From contig NZ_JAAALB010000034.1 of assembly GCF_009905545.1 (NCBI RefSeq), forward strand, positions 1 to 64,000: a DNA stretch of 64,000 bases, read 5' to 3'. Origin of the DNA: Cellulophaga sp. BC115SP. GTDB lineage: Bacteria > Bacteroidota > Bacteroidia > Cytophagales > Spirosomataceae. Below, piece after piece: positions 25,894 through 35,787 of this stretch. Positions within the stretch are counted from its first letter, which is position 1, and every line of letters starts with the position of its first letter. The position numbers and the translations under genes were made by a program. A model generated the notes under the pieces. The model ran no database searches, had not been told where the DNA came from, and saw only the letters and a program-made list of their open reading frames with translations.

Positions 25894-28353
25894 TTAAATA
25901 TTATAAGTTACTGTCATCAAAAAGTTTCTTGGTGCGCCCGGAAAAGCTCTCAAATAATCATATCCTCCTACCCAATGGGTTTTATTGGTGAGATTATTCA
26001 AATTCAATTGAAGCCTTACTTTTTTAAGGTTGTAATAAATACCAGCATTCCACAACTGATAAGCAGGAAATACCTGTGGCTGAGTTCCTGCATCAAAAAT
26101 TGACCCATAACGGTCTGCCACGTAGTTTGTACCCAAACCTAAGCCCAAACCAGATAAACTTCCTTTGTGAATAGTATATTTTGTCCACAAATTTCCTTGA
26201 TGTCTTGGCGCATTTGGCTTTTGTCGACCAATATCTGATTCAGTAGTACTACTGGTGATTTTCGCATCATTGAAGGCATAATTTGCGGTAATTGTCCAAT
26301 AAGGAGCTATGTAGCCTACCACATCAAGTTCAACACCCTTCGAAATTTCCTCTCCCATTTGAATCATTTTATCTGGGTTTCCTGCTTCTCCTGCATTGTA
26401 TAATTGCCCTTTCACCAATAGGTGGTAGATAGCAGTTGAAACAACCAAGCGCTTGTCAAGCCATTCGGATTTGGCACCCACTTCGTAAAGTCGACTAATC
26501 AATGGATCAAATGGCCCTCCAGCGAGTGGATTACTAATTACCGATGCCGTTTGTGGTTGATAACCATTTACATAAGTTCCGTACACATTAATATGCTGAT
26601 TGGCGCTGTACACTAAACCTAGTCTCGGTAAAAAAGCATGTTGCGTTACCTCTGTCGCATTTGAAGTATTATAACCTACTATATCGGTAAAATAATCCTG
26701 ACGTAAACCTAACAAGGCCTGAAATTTCCCCATTTGGATCTGGTCTTGCAAATAAACCCCTTGCGTTCTTAAAAATTCAGGATCGTAATTTACAACCGTA
26801 TAAAAATACTTTGACATATCTCTAAAGACATACGGATTGCTCGCCGTCAAATCAAAATGAGGAACGTTGGGAACGGGATTACCATTAGCATCCAATAGAT
26901 ACCTACTTGACTGTGCAGGGTTATAAGAATTAATAGCGCCAGTGTTGGCAGCATTTCTGTAACCTCGTGCTTGTAATTGAGAGCCGCCAGGCATTAGCTC
27001 TTGCTGTGCATAATCATATCCAAGTAACAGCTTATGTTTCAAACGCCCTGTTTCTAGCTCATAATTAAAGTAGCCTGTGAAGTTATCCGCATTGTAGGTT
27101 CTTTTACGGATAAATACCTGCATTTCAACTTGGGAAGGAATAACAGCACCTTTGCCGTCTTTTGCATAGGTATTGGCAGAACGGTGTTCAAGCAAATCTT
27201 CGTTGTAATTACTGTGCATATAAGAAGCATTGAACACTAATTTATGGGTAATCTTTTGAGAGAAACCTAAAGTGAAATTATACGTCTCTTCTTTCAAATA
27301 ATCGTTTACACTATTTAGGGAAGTCTTTATTGAGGTCGAATACAAATCCCCATTTCCTAAAGCTGATTGTCCTCGGTCAAGTCTCCCTTCTGAGGTTTGG
27401 ATTACTAAATCAGCATTGATTCGGGTATTTTTACTTGGTAAAAACGATAGACTTGGCGCAATAATCAGGTTTTTGTCGTACTGCATATTTCTAAAAGAAC
27501 CTGAATTCTCGTAGCCTAAATTGATTCTATACAATACCGTTTTATCTTGCGTCAAAGGTCCTGTAAAATCAGCTAGGGCTCTCATCGTATTAAAACTTCC
27601 AAAGGTTGTGGAGATAGATTGAGCTTTTTCGTCTAATGGTTTTTTGGTAACTCTATTGATCGTACCACCAGCGGAGGCGTTTCCAAATAATGCCGAGGCA
27701 GGCCCTTTGATGACCTCTACCCTTTCTATATGTGGTATTAATTGTTGTTTCCAAAAACTGGTAAAAGCACGTTGCCCATTGACCAAAATCGACGAGTTTT
27801 GCCCACCTTGAATTCTGTGACCCCGTACGGTGAGATCATTATAAAACGAAAATTGCGTCACTCCGCTCATATTTTTTACGACATCATTCAATCGAAATGC
27901 TCCTTGATCTAGAATCAGTTCCTTCGTGACATAGCTGATACTTTGCGGAACATCCTTCAAGGCTGTTGCTGTTTTGGTACCGACAAAGGAAACCGAATTT
28001 TTATATTCTGTTTCCTTACGACCTACCACTTCTATCGTTTGTAATTGCTCTGAGGTCTCTGTAAGCTCAATATCCAAACTAGGGGAATTTTGATTATCCA
28101 CAGTGATATCCTTAAAAAGAGGCTCAAAACCCACGAAAGTGAATTTTAGTGTATAACGTCCCGTTGAGACTCCCTCTATTTGAAACCTTCCTTCTGGGTC
28201 AGTTGATACCCCTTTAGTGGTTTTGAGAATAGAAACAGATACGCCTGCAATAGGTTCGTTATGGGAGTTGTGAACCAGACCTGTTATTTTTTGTGAAAAT
28301 ACATGTTGTGAAAACAGGAATAAGATGAGTAGTAAAGAGTAGTGATTTTTCAT
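25894..28353 (-). CDS. TonB-dependent siderophore-type receptor with CarboxypepD_reg N-domain
   Basis: A signal peptide (to about residue 20, V-F-S-Q) is followed by a carboxypeptidase-like regulatory domain (KITGLVHNSHNEPIAGVSVS...GRYTLKFTFVGFEP, about 21-90). The plug (about 120-240) contains DVPQSISYVTKELI, NDLTVRGHRIQGG, RVEVIKGPASALFGNASAGG. A 22-strand-type barrel follows, ending LMTVTYNI. DVPQSI..V and the VIKGPASALFG block are typical of FhuA/FecA-like siderophore receptors, so ferric siderophore uptake is likely; the ligand is not known. A 17-bp-stem palindrome sits 56 bases upstream of the start. Confidence 0.92.
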   Translation of the reverse strand: MKNHYSLLLILFLFSQHVFSQKITGLVHNSHNEPIAGVSVSILKTTKGVSTDPEGRFQIEGVSTGRYTLKFTFVGFEPLFKDITVDNQNSPSLDIELTETSEQLQTIEVVGRKETEYKNSVSFVGTKTATALKDVPQSISYVTKELILDQGAFRLNDVVKNMSGVTQFSFYNDLTVRGHRIQGGQNSSILVNGQRAFTSFWKQQLIPHIERVEVIKGPASALFGNASAGGTINRVTKKPLDEKAQSISTTFGSFNTMRALADFTGPLTQDKTVLYRINLGYENSGSFRNMQYDKNLIIAPSLSFLPSKNTRINADLVIQTSEGRLDRGQSALGNGDLYSTSIKTSLNSVNDYLKEETYNFTLGFSQKITHKLVFNASYMHSNYNEDLLEHRSANTYAKDGKGAVIPSQVEMQVFIRKRTYNADNFTGYFNYELETGRLKHKLLLGYDYAQQELMPGGSQLQARGYRNAANTGAINSYNPAQSSRYLLDANGNPVPNVPHFDLTASNPYVFRDMSKYFYTVVNYDPEFLRTQGVYLQDQIQMGKFQALLGLRQDYFTDIVGYNTSNATEVTQHAFLPRLGLVYSANQHINVYGTYVNGYQPQTASVISNPLAGGPFDPLISRLYEVGAKSEWLDKRLVVSTAIYHLLVKGQLYNAGEAGNPDKMIQMGEEISKGVELDVVGYIAPYWTITANYAFNDAKITSSTTESDIGRQKPNAPRHQGNLWTKYTIHKGSLSGLGLGLGTNYVADRYGSIFDAGTQPQVFPAYQLWNAGIYYNLKKVRLQLNLNNLTNKTHWVGGYDYLRAFPGAPRNFLMTVTYNI

Positions 28354-28408
28354 TTTTATTAAGTCTAATTATAAATAACAGTTCAAATTTGACTAAAATA
28401 AAAACGAA

Positions 28409-28447
28409 TAGCAATATTATTTAGAATAAATCTAAATAATATTGCTA
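28409..28447. promoter_or_regulatory. Perfect 17-bp inverted repeat upstream of the TonB receptor, candidate iron operator
   Basis: Positions 28409-28425 are the exact reverse complement of 28431-28447, with the 5-base centre ATAAA. The core reads TTTAGA-ATAAA-TCTAAA. It lies 56 bases upstream of the receptor start and is not followed by a T-run in the gene direction. Siderophore receptor genes are normally repressed by iron regulators (Fur or DtxR families) at palindromic AT-rich sites, so an operator is the best reading. The regulator is not identified. Confidence 0.55.
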
Positions 28448-28477
28448 TGGTTCAATTAAATCTAAGATGTAGACAAA

Positions 28478-28517
28478 AAAACCTCAAATGACGATAAAAA
28501 ACGCCATCTGAGGTTTT
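28478..28517 (-). terminator. Rho-independent terminator of the czcA gene
   Basis: On the minus strand AAAACCTCA pairs with TGAGGTTTT and runs into seven Ts. It lies 77 bases after the czcA-like stop and before the TonB receptor promoter region, so the receptor is transcribed separately. Confidence 0.7.
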
Positions 28518-28593
28518 AAATGGAAATTAAAATATAGTTGAAAGAGATTTATTTTAAGTTTTCAATGGCTTTATTGAGAAATTACATTCCTAA

Positions 28594-31500
28594 TTAGTTA
28601 GAAGAATCAGCTTTTTTTTGTTTTACCCAATAAAACAACGGAGGAATCAGAATTGGGGTGAAAATCAGTGTACTGATTAGCCCTCCAATAATTACTGTTG
28701 CCAATGGGCGTTGCACATCCGAGCCAATTCCCGTGGATACTGCCGCAGGAATCAGACCCAAGATGGCTAAAACAAGGATGGAAAGTATGGCTCTCAATTG
28801 CTCTTTAGCAACATTATTAATCGTATCTTGACTTACCTCTAGGGCGTGTATGGCTCGGTTGAGCGCTGAGACTAATATGACTCCTGCCATTACCGAGATA
28901 CCGAAAATAGACACAAAACCCACACCACCCGATACATTGAAGTAATAACCTCGTAACAAAAGCGCTGAAATACCACCTGCTAAGGCAAACAAAATACATG
29001 ACATCGTCAATAAGGTATCTTGTAAATTGTGATACAGCATAAACAACAATCCAAATACCAACACAATCGTCAGTGGAATCGTAAAGGCTAATTGTTTACC
29101 TGCTCGCTCAAGGTTTTCATACTGCCCACCATATATCACCTCATATCCTTTTGGTACGTTTACTCCTTTTTCAATTTTATCTTTTAATTCTTTTACAAAA
29201 CCACCTTGGTCACGTCCACGGATATTGGTTCTAACCGTAATCATTCGTTTGTTGTTATAGCGGTAAATATTGGTCTGACCAGCGACAAAACGAATATCTG
29301 CCAACTCACTCATAGGAATCAAAGCACCAGACGATGAACTCACTAACAACTTCTTGATTTCGTCGATGTTATTGCGGTATTGTGGCAGATAGCGTACCAA
29401 AATGTCATATCGCTTAGTTCCATCATAAAGTACCGAAACATATTTTCCACCAATTGCGGCCTCAATCATATTTTGGACGTCAGATACATTGATGCCATAA
29501 CGAGCTGTTTGCTCTCGATTGATATTGATGGCAAGTTGCTCTTGTGAGCCTTCTTGCTCAATATTTACGCCTTTGCTACCTTTCATATTTTTGACAATCT
29601 CAGCAATTTGCTCTGACTTTCCTCGCATTAACGATAAATCATCACCAACAACAGATACTGCCAAATCGGCTGCCGAACCTGTTACAATTTCCATTACTTG
29701 GTCAATGATTGGCTGACCAGAAGTGAATTTTACACTTGGCAAAGCTCTTTCCAAATCGGCTGTCACCAACTGAACTAATTCCTTTTTAGAAACCGTATCC
29801 GTCCAAAGCTTATAATCTTTTAAGCCTACCAAAATCTCATTACGGTTGGCTGGGAATGGGTCCGTACCATCGTCATTGCGACCTGTTTGGGTAATCACAA
29901 ATGAGATTTGTGGATATTTGGAAATAATCGAACGAATCGTTGGTGCATATTTAGCATTCTCTTGAATGGTAATTCCAGCAGGAAAATTTCCTCTTAGGAA
30001 AATCGAACCTTCATCCAATTCTGGCAAAAACTCAGAGCCTAGAAAACCACCCAAACTAATCAAAGCAATAACAACTACAAAGCCTGCCACTACAGTTTGC
30101 TTATAAAAACGAGCGATGCCATGAAGGAGTTTTGCATATACTTTATCAAAAAAAGTCAATACAAAATTGTGATGCTCTTTGATTTCATGGTTTTCGTTAA
30201 TGACTTTCTGGAAAATAAAGGAAGTCAACACAGGAATCACTGTCAAGGCAAATACCATCGAACCAATTACCGCAAACGACAAGGTCAAAGCCATTGGGCT
30301 AAACAGTTTTCCTTCAACACGTGTCATCATCAAAATTGGCATATAAGCAAAAATGATGATACTTACAGAGAAGAAAATCTCCTTTGAAACCTCATTAGCA
30401 GACTGAATGGTCAAGGCGATAATACCTTTTTTCTTTTCTTCGTGTGTCGCTTTCTGGTAATTCCTTATCAGGTGCTCGACCATCACCACAGCCCCATCCA
30501 CAATAATCCCAAAATCAATCGCTCCTAATGATAAGAGGTTGGCAGGAATACCCGTCAATCGCATAATGATAAAGGCAAACAGCAAAGAAAAGGGAATCGT
30601 AACGGCTACCACCAGGGCACTTCTGAAATTTCCAAGGAAGAAAATCAAAATTACAATTACAATACTAATTCCTTCAAAGAGTGTTTTGCCTACTGTATGC
30701 AATGAGCTATCAATCAAGAAACTACGATCATATAAAGGACGAATTTTGACACCTGCAGGCAATTCTTTCTCTTGTAATTCGGTCAATTTTTCTCGTAAAT
30801 CCTTCAATGACTCACTTGGGTTTTCGTAACGACGCAACAAAATAATACCCTCTACCCCACTATTTACTGCTACTTTTTCCGCAGGAATATTATAGCCCAA
30901 AATACCACTTGGAGGTGGCGGAGCTATCTCAACCGAAGCGACGTCTCTGATATAAATAGGCACGCCATTTTCAGACTTTAATACGATATTTTCAATATCT
31001 TTTTCGGTCTTAATCGTACCTAGTCCACGCACTGCAAAGCCTTGTCCTCCACGTTCGAGGATATTACCTCCTGAGTTTTGATTATTTTTTGAAACCGCCT
31101 CTTCAATATCAGAAATACTGAGTTTGTATTTACGAAGGTTATCAGGGTTGGTCAAAATATGAAACTGCTTAAGAGGTCCCCCAAAAGTTACCACATCAGC
31201 GACACCTTTGGTTTGTAACAAATAAGGCTTAATGACCCAATCTTGTAAATCTCTCAATTGTGTCGGCGAATACGTTGCTGGCGCTTCAACCACATATCTA
31301 AAAATCTCTCCTACTGCCGTTGAAAGCGGTGCCAATTCTGGCTGAACACCATCAGGCAAGCCAACCGTAGCTAAGCGCTCCATTACCTGCTGGCGAGCAA
31401 AGTAATCATCTGTACCATCTTGGAAAGTCAATTGTACTACCGACAAACCAAAAATTGTACGACTACGGCGGTCTAATACGTTGGGGGTATTTTGTAAAGC

Positions 31501-31713
31501 ACGCTCGATTGGTACGGTTACTTGTTGCTCAACTTCTTCAGTTGCTCGTCCTTCGTATTTGGCTACAATAATTACGTTGGTATCAGCAATATCAGGATAT
31601 GCTTCAATCTTGAGTTGAGTAAAACACCAATAGCCGACAAGCATCACCAAAATACCAATACCAGTTACTACCCAGCGGTTATTTAATGAAAATATGATTA
31701 ACTTTTTTACCAT
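28594..31713 (-). CDS. czcA: CusA/CzcA family heavy-metal RND efflux pump
   Basis: The 1039 residues match the HME-RND family: helix 1 then KIEAYPDIADTNVIIV, and in helix 4 the family signature D400-F-G-I-I-V-D406-G-A-V-V-M-V-E413, whose acidic residues carry protons in CusA/CzcA. Two large periplasmic loops and a C-terminal half with GVGFVSIFGISVMAGVILVSALN are present. It pumps metal cations across the envelope with the adaptor at 33315 and the TolC-type channel at 34385. The metal (Co/Zn/Cd/Ni versus Cu/Ag) cannot be fixed from sequence alone. Confidence 0.92.
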   Translation of the reverse strand: MVKKLIIFSLNNRWVVTGIGILVMLVGYWCFTQLKIEAYPDIADTNVIIVAKYEGRATEEVEQQVTVPIERALQNTPNVLDRRSRTIFGLSVVQLTFQDGTDDYFARQQVMERLATVGLPDGVQPELAPLSTAVGEIFRYVVEAPATYSPTQLRDLQDWVIKPYLLQTKGVADVVTFGGPLKQFHILTNPDNLRKYKLSISDIEEAVSKNNQNSGGNILERGGQGFAVRGLGTIKTEKDIENIVLKSENGVPIYIRDVASVEIAPPPPSGILGYNIPAEKVAVNSGVEGIILLRRYENPSESLKDLREKLTELQEKELPAGVKIRPLYDRSFLIDSSLHTVGKTLFEGISIVIVILIFFLGNFRSALVVAVTIPFSLLFAFIIMRLTGIPANLLSLGAIDFGIIVDGAVVMVEHLIRNYQKATHEEKKKGIIALTIQSANEVSKEIFFSVSIIIFAYMPILMMTRVEGKLFSPMALTLSFAVIGSMVFALTVIPVLTSFIFQKVINENHEIKEHHNFVLTFFDKVYAKLLHGIARFYKQTVVAGFVVVIALISLGGFLGSEFLPELDEGSIFLRGNFPAGITIQENAKYAPTIRSIISKYPQISFVITQTGRNDDGTDPFPANRNEILVGLKDYKLWTDTVSKKELVQLVTADLERALPSVKFTSGQPIIDQVMEIVTGSAADLAVSVVGDDLSLMRGKSEQIAEIVKNMKGSKGVNIEQEGSQEQLAININREQTARYGINVSDVQNMIEAAIGGKYVSVLYDGTKRYDILVRYLPQYRNNIDEIKKLLVSSSSGALIPMSELADIRFVAGQTNIYRYNNKRMITVRTNIRGRDQGGFVKELKDKIEKGVNVPKGYEVIYGGQYENLERAGKQLAFTIPLTIVLVFGLLFMLYHNLQDTLLTMSCILFALAGGISALLLRGYYFNVSGGVGFVSIFGISVMAGVILVSALNRAIHALEVSQDTINNVAKEQLRAILSILVLAILGLIPAAVSTGIGSDVQRPLATVIIGGLISTLIFTPILIPPLFYWVKQKKADSSN

Positions 31714-31851
31714 CTTGGAATATAGAATTTAGGAAGTTTATCCAATTGAATTCAATAACTAATAATTAGGGTTGTAGGCTTTAAGTACTAGGCAAAATGT
31801 TTATAGCATCTCATTTGCTTATTGCTTAAAGCTTATTCCCTACCGCAAACA

Positions 31852-33222
31852 TCATAGTATTGCACCTTTAAGAATGATGGAAGCGATTGAGAAATAGATT
31901 ACTAAACCAGTGACATCGACCAATGTTGCGACAAATGGTGCTGATGAAGTAGCTGGATCAAGTTTAAGTTTTTTCAGGAACATCGGAATCAGTGAGCCAG
32001 TTAAAGTACCCCAAAGCACGATACCAATCAGCGAGAAAAAGATTGTCCAGCCTACCAATACCCAATGCTGTCCGTAATCAAAAATACCCATATTTTGCCA
32101 CAAAGCGATTCGAATAAAGCCAATTGCACCAAGCACTAAGCCAAGGGTCAAGCCCGAAAGTAGTTCTCGACGAGCTACGTACCACCAATCTTTGAGAGTG
32201 ATTTCTTTTAATGCCATCGCTCTAATAATCAAAGTGGCTGCCTGTGAACCACTATTGCCTCCACTCGAAATAATGAGGGGTACAAAAAGTGCTAAAACCA
32301 CAGCTTTGGCAATCTCTGCTTCAAAATGCCCCATTGCAGAGGCGGTAAGCATTTCCCCCAAAAACAATACAATCAACCAGCCTGCTCTTTTTTTAATCAA
32401 GTCCCAGAAGGGCGTACGCACATAAGGATAATCCAACTCTTCCAAACCACCTATTTTCTGAATATCCTTAGTATTTTCTCTTTCAGCGACGTCCAAAATA
32501 TCATCAATCGTAACCACTCCCAAGAGTACATTTTGTTCGTTTACGACGGGCAATGTCACCCTGTCGTATTCCTTAAACATACTTACTGCACTTTCTTGAT
32601 TTTCTTGAATGGTCAAACTTGGACAAAAATGGTCTAAAAGTTCTCCAATTCGTTGGTCTGGCTCATTGAATACCAATCGGCGAATTGGTACGTCGTCTAT
32701 CAATTTATTTTTTTCGTCTACAACAAAAATTACATCTGCGGTTTCGCTATCTGAGTAATTTTGACGGATGTAATCAATGGCTTCCGATACGCTTTTGTTT
32801 TGCTGAATAGTTACAGCATTGGTATTCATAATGCGCGCAACGCTGTCTTTGGGATAGCCTAACAAATTATGTGTCAGTTCTTTTTGACTTTGATTGAGCA
32901 AATTGATATAGCGCGTTTGTTCCCAATCTTTCAAAGACGATAAAAACATCATTCTATCATCAGAGTGGAGTTTGCTAAGAAGATGACTTGCTTTATTGCT
33001 CGAAAAATTTTCTAACAAATCTTGTTGTAAAACAGTATCGAGATACGCAAAAACATTGACTTGACTCTCCTCATCAAAAGCTAAATATGCTTTCAGTGCA
33101 TTTTCAAAAGGTAGGGTTTCAAACAACTGCGCTACTTTTGATGGGTGCACATAATTTTTATGACCTCTCTTAAACAATAAGTCTGAAAAGTCATTTTTCA
33201 AGATTTTTTCTCTAAAAGTCAT
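31852..33222 (-). CDS. mgtE: MgtE magnesium transporter/channel, placed within the czc operon
   Basis: The 456 residues show the full MgtE plan: an N-terminal superhelical MgtE_N domain (about 30-125), a CBS pair (about 130-255), a connecting helix, and five membrane helices. The pore signature S-S-G-G-N-S-G-S-Q-A-A-T lies at 319-330. MgtE conducts Mg2+ and gates on cytosolic Mg2+ through the N and CBS domains; Co2+ can also pass. It lies between the adaptor gene (92 bases upstream) and the pump gene (138 bases downstream) of the metal-efflux system, and has its own promoter-like sequence. Confidence 0.94.
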   Translation of the reverse strand: MTFREKILKNDFSDLLFKRGHKNYVHPSKVAQLFETLPFENALKAYLAFDEESQVNVFAYLDTVLQQDLLENFSSNKASHLLSKLHSDDRMMFLSSLKDWEQTRYINLLNQSQKELTHNLLGYPKDSVARIMNTNAVTIQQNKSVSEAIDYIRQNYSDSETADVIFVVDEKNKLIDDVPIRRLVFNEPDQRIGELLDHFCPSLTIQENQESAVSMFKEYDRVTLPVVNEQNVLLGVVTIDDILDVAERENTKDIQKIGGLEELDYPYVRTPFWDLIKKRAGWLIVLFLGEMLTASAMGHFEAEIAKAVVLALFVPLIISSGGNSGSQAATLIIRAMALKEITLKDWWYVARRELLSGLTLGLVLGAIGFIRIALWQNMGIFDYGQHWVLVGWTIFFSLIGIVLWGTLTGSLIPMFLKKLKLDPATSSAPFVATLVDVTGLVIYFSIASIILKGAIL

Positions 33223-33244
33223 ACGTGGTGTTGGGGAGAAAAAT

Positions 33245-33276
33245 CAAATTATACCTTTTATAAAAACCCCGTTCAA
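33245..33276 (-). promoter_or_regulatory. Candidate promoter of mgtE
   Basis: On the minus strand TTG is followed after 20 bases by TATAATTTG, resembling the Bacteroidota -33/-7 pair with one extra spacer base. It lies 23 bases upstream of the mgtE start. It suggests mgtE-czcA can be transcribed apart from czcCB. Confidence 0.4.
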
Positions 33277-33314
33277 CAAGCTTTTAACTTAAACATTCAA
33301 GCTAAGAGCAACCT

Positions 33315-34385
33315 CTAATATCCAAACGACAAGCCTTTGAGCTGAATAGCACCCGTATTTACTACCTGTTCGTTGTTTTGCAAACCACTAAAAATGATTA
33401 CACGATCGCCAATTTGTTGTCCAGTGTGTACCTCTCTGCGTTCAAAGCTTTTGTTGTCCTTTTTCACAAAAACAAAGTTTTTACCTTGAACGGTAATCAA
33501 CGCATTTTTATCTACACTGATAAAATGACCTTCACTAATCCCAAATGAAACCAAAGCAAACATCCCTGAACGGAATTTAGCTTGTTTGTTATTAATCAAG
33601 ATTCTTACCTTAGTCATGTGGCTGGTATTATCCATTACATCTGCAATACCATTGACGATACCCACATGATTTTCTTCAGGATAGGCCGTAAATCTAATTT
33701 GGCATTTTGCACCTTTATGGATTTTAAGAATCTGGTTTTCAGAAACATCTGCGATAATCCAACCATTTCCTACAGGAGAATCAATTAAAGTTTCTGGGTC
33801 AAATCCTGCCACTTTCAGATTGGTACTATGCTCAATAATCAAACTGCGTTCGGCAATCAAATCAGCTTCGGCACTGGCTTTTTCTGATTGTGCGATTGAT
33901 TTTTCACTTTCTGCCAACAACTTATCTGTACGAGCATCCGAAACGTCCTTGCCTGTGGCAGAACCATGAGCTTTCAAGTCTTCAAAACGCTCAATTTCAA
34001 TTTGCTTTTGTTTGATAATAGCGTCTTTCTGAGCAATGACAGATTGTTTTTGCAATACCACTGCTTTGCGTTGAGCAATAGCAGACTGGTGATTCAAGAG
34101 TTCGGTATAATCTGATGTTAAATCAGGATTGCTAAACAAAACCACTTTATCCGCCACAACCGTTGCCACTACTTGCGCAGGGGCCGTCAAGTCTGCCGAA
34201 ATAAGTGAGCTAGCTACAGTTTCTGTTTTGAAAAATGCAGCACTTTGTTTATCTGGAATCGAAATGGTAACACCATCCTTAGATACCGATGGCGACTGAA
34301 TATCGTTGTTGGTATTCTTTGTTTCTTTTTTGCACCCCCAAATTGAAAGCGAAACTAGAGATACTATGAATAAGATTCTTTTCAT
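33315..34385 (-). CDS. czcB: Periplasmic adaptor (CzcB-type membrane fusion protein)
   Basis: The N-terminal lipobox is I-W-G-C (Cys18), so it is anchored as a lipoprotein. A short beta barrel/lipoyl part is followed by a long coiled-coil hairpin (about 90-175, rich in Gln, Lys and Ala, with SAIAQRKAVVLQKQ and AQSEKASAEADL), a second lipoyl half (GWIIADVSENQILKI), and beta-barrel and membrane-proximal parts ending VVNTGAIQLKG. The start codon overlaps the stop of the upstream channel gene (TAATG), so the two are translationally coupled. Confidence 0.9.
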   Translation of the reverse strand: MKRILFIVSLVSLSIWGCKKETKNTNNDIQSPSVSKDGVTISIPDKQSAAFFKTETVASSLISADLTAPAQVVATVVADKVVLFSNPDLTSDYTELLNHQSAIAQRKAVVLQKQSVIAQKDAIIKQKQIEIERFEDLKAHGSATGKDVSDARTDKLLAESEKSIAQSEKASAEADLIAERSLIIEHSTNLKVAGFDPETLIDSPVGNGWIIADVSENQILKIHKGAKCQIRFTAYPEENHVGIVNGIADVMDNTSHMTKVRILINNKQAKFRSGMFALVSFGISEGHFISVDKNALITVQGKNFVFVKKDNKSFERREVHTGQQIGDRVIIFSGLQNNEQVVNTGAIQLKGLSFGY

Positions 34386-35635
34386 TATTGTGCCAATTTG
34401 TTGATTAAACCTGTAACACTTAATAGCTGAATTTGGCTTTGGTGATACTTATGCAATAGATTGGTATATTGTTGCTGCGTTTCAAGCCAACTTCTTTGTG
34501 CTTCCAAAAAGTCGATAATTGTGGTACCACCCACCGAATAGGAATAGCGAACATTTTTCAAGATTTGATCGGCTTGCTCAGTAATCAAAGCATAACCCTT
34601 CAGATTATTTTGATTAGTTTCTCTTTGCAAACTTGCGTTCTGAACTTCAGTTCGGATGGTGTTCTGTACGGCTTCAATTTGTGTAAGCGCTTGTTCTCGT
34701 TGCACTTTTGCCTTTTTGATTTCGCCTTGATTTCTATCAAAAAATGGCAATTCTACGGTGGCATAAATCCCAAAATATGGCAATGTATTTTGTGGGTTAT
34801 AAATAAACCCTGCCTCTGTCTTAGGAAAAGCCAAAGATTGTTGCAACTTGATATTCGACTCCATTACGCTTTGTCGCGTTTGAAAATACTGTAAATCTGT
34901 TCTACTTGCGTAGGCATCGGCAAGCAAGGAATCTACTTTCAGAAAACTATCAACACCAAGATCAGCACTAGTTGAAATAGACAAATTTTCTTTGGCACCA
35001 ATCATCAATTGTAGTTCGTTCAATTGCTGTCTTAACTCCTGATTTAGCTCAGAAATCTGAATTTTATATTGCTTGGCAATCAATTGAGTACGATAAAGCT
35101 CGGTTTCAGTAATAATTTGTTTCTTGAAACGGTAGCTATTAATCGTCACCAAAGTATCAATATTGTTTACGGCTGTTTTTAATAAATCGATTTGCTTTCT
35201 TGTATTCCAAGCCTCAACCCATTTGAACGCAACGTCTGTATAAAGACCACGTTGAAATTCGGCGTATTCTTTTTCTGCTAATTTGACATTTTGGTTAGCA
35301 TAATCGATACGATTTTTACGTTGCCCGCTCAACTGAATCTCTTTGGTCAACTGCCACCAAGTTTGCATACTTTCACCTGTAAGCAATTTGGGATTATTGG
35401 CGAGTTGTGAAGGCCTAAGAGCCTGTAAAGACTGATTATTGAGTATTGGGTTGGGGCGCAGCTTAGCCGTAACAATATCGGCTCTGGATGCGTCAACCCC
35501 TAAAGCTCCCACCTTCATATAGGGGTTTTGCTCGGTGGCAGTTTTGAGGGCTTGTGTTAGGCTTATCACATTTTGAGCATAACCTTTGCCGACTACCAGC
35601 GAGAGTAAAAGGACTATTTTTATTCTCTTCATCAT
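34385..35635 (-). CDS. czcC: TolC family outer-membrane channel (CzcC-type)
   Basis: The start is placed at the MMKRIK pair (35635/35632) because a signal peptide ending G-Y-A-Q follows at once; a Met 10 codons upstream only adds polar residues. The protein has the repeated TolC architecture: two halves, each with long helices (for example NVKLAEKEYAEFQRGLYTDVAFKW and IKKAKVQREQALTQIEAVQ) and short barrel strands, ending in LHKYHQSQIQLLSVTGLI. It forms the exit duct for the CzcA-like pump. It is the first gene after a TAGTTTTG promoter and the 11-bp-period direct repeat. Confidence 0.9.
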   Translation of the reverse strand: MMKRIKIVLLLSLVVGKGYAQNVISLTQALKTATEQNPYMKVGALGVDASRADIVTAKLRPNPILNNQSLQALRPSQLANNPKLLTGESMQTWWQLTKEIQLSGQRKNRIDYANQNVKLAEKEYAEFQRGLYTDVAFKWVEAWNTRKQIDLLKTAVNNIDTLVTINSYRFKKQIITETELYRTQLIAKQYKIQISELNQELRQQLNELQLMIGAKENLSISTSADLGVDSFLKVDSLLADAYASRTDLQYFQTRQSVMESNIKLQQSLAFPKTEAGFIYNPQNTLPYFGIYATVELPFFDRNQGEIKKAKVQREQALTQIEAVQNTIRTEVQNASLQRETNQNNLKGYALITEQADQILKNVRYSYSVGGTTIIDFLEAQRSWLETQQQYTNLLHKYHQSQIQLLSVTGLINKLAQ

Positions 35636-35662
35636 TGCTTTGAGGGTCATCGTATAGCGGTA

Positions 35663-35731
35663 CAAAACTATATTTTACGATTAAGAAAGACTGTTAGAGC
35701 TCTAATAGAAAAAAATTAGAAAATTATTAGA
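35663..35731 (-). promoter_or_regulatory. czcC promoter with TYTAAT-N5-TYTAAT direct repeat (candidate response-regulator site)
   Basis: On the minus strand a -7 element TAGTTTTG lies at 35670-35663. Upstream, TCTAAT-AATTT-TCTAAT (35731-35715) is a direct repeat with 11-bp period, the usual half-site spacing of OmpR-family regulators. A partly symmetric TTAGAGCTCTAA lies between them at 35694-35705. The cognate regulator is likely the one encoded at 37155-37841. The same repeat type precedes the second RND operon at 50744-50760. Confidence 0.6.
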
Positions 35732-35787
35732 AGAGTGCGATAAAATAGAAGAATTATAAGTTGTTTCACTAAAAGGTATAGATGAAA

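Noticed and set aside
30097-30829. Plus-strand frames inside the czcA-like gene
   Set aside because: Antisense shadows of a strongly conserved RND gene; no start context or recognisable product.
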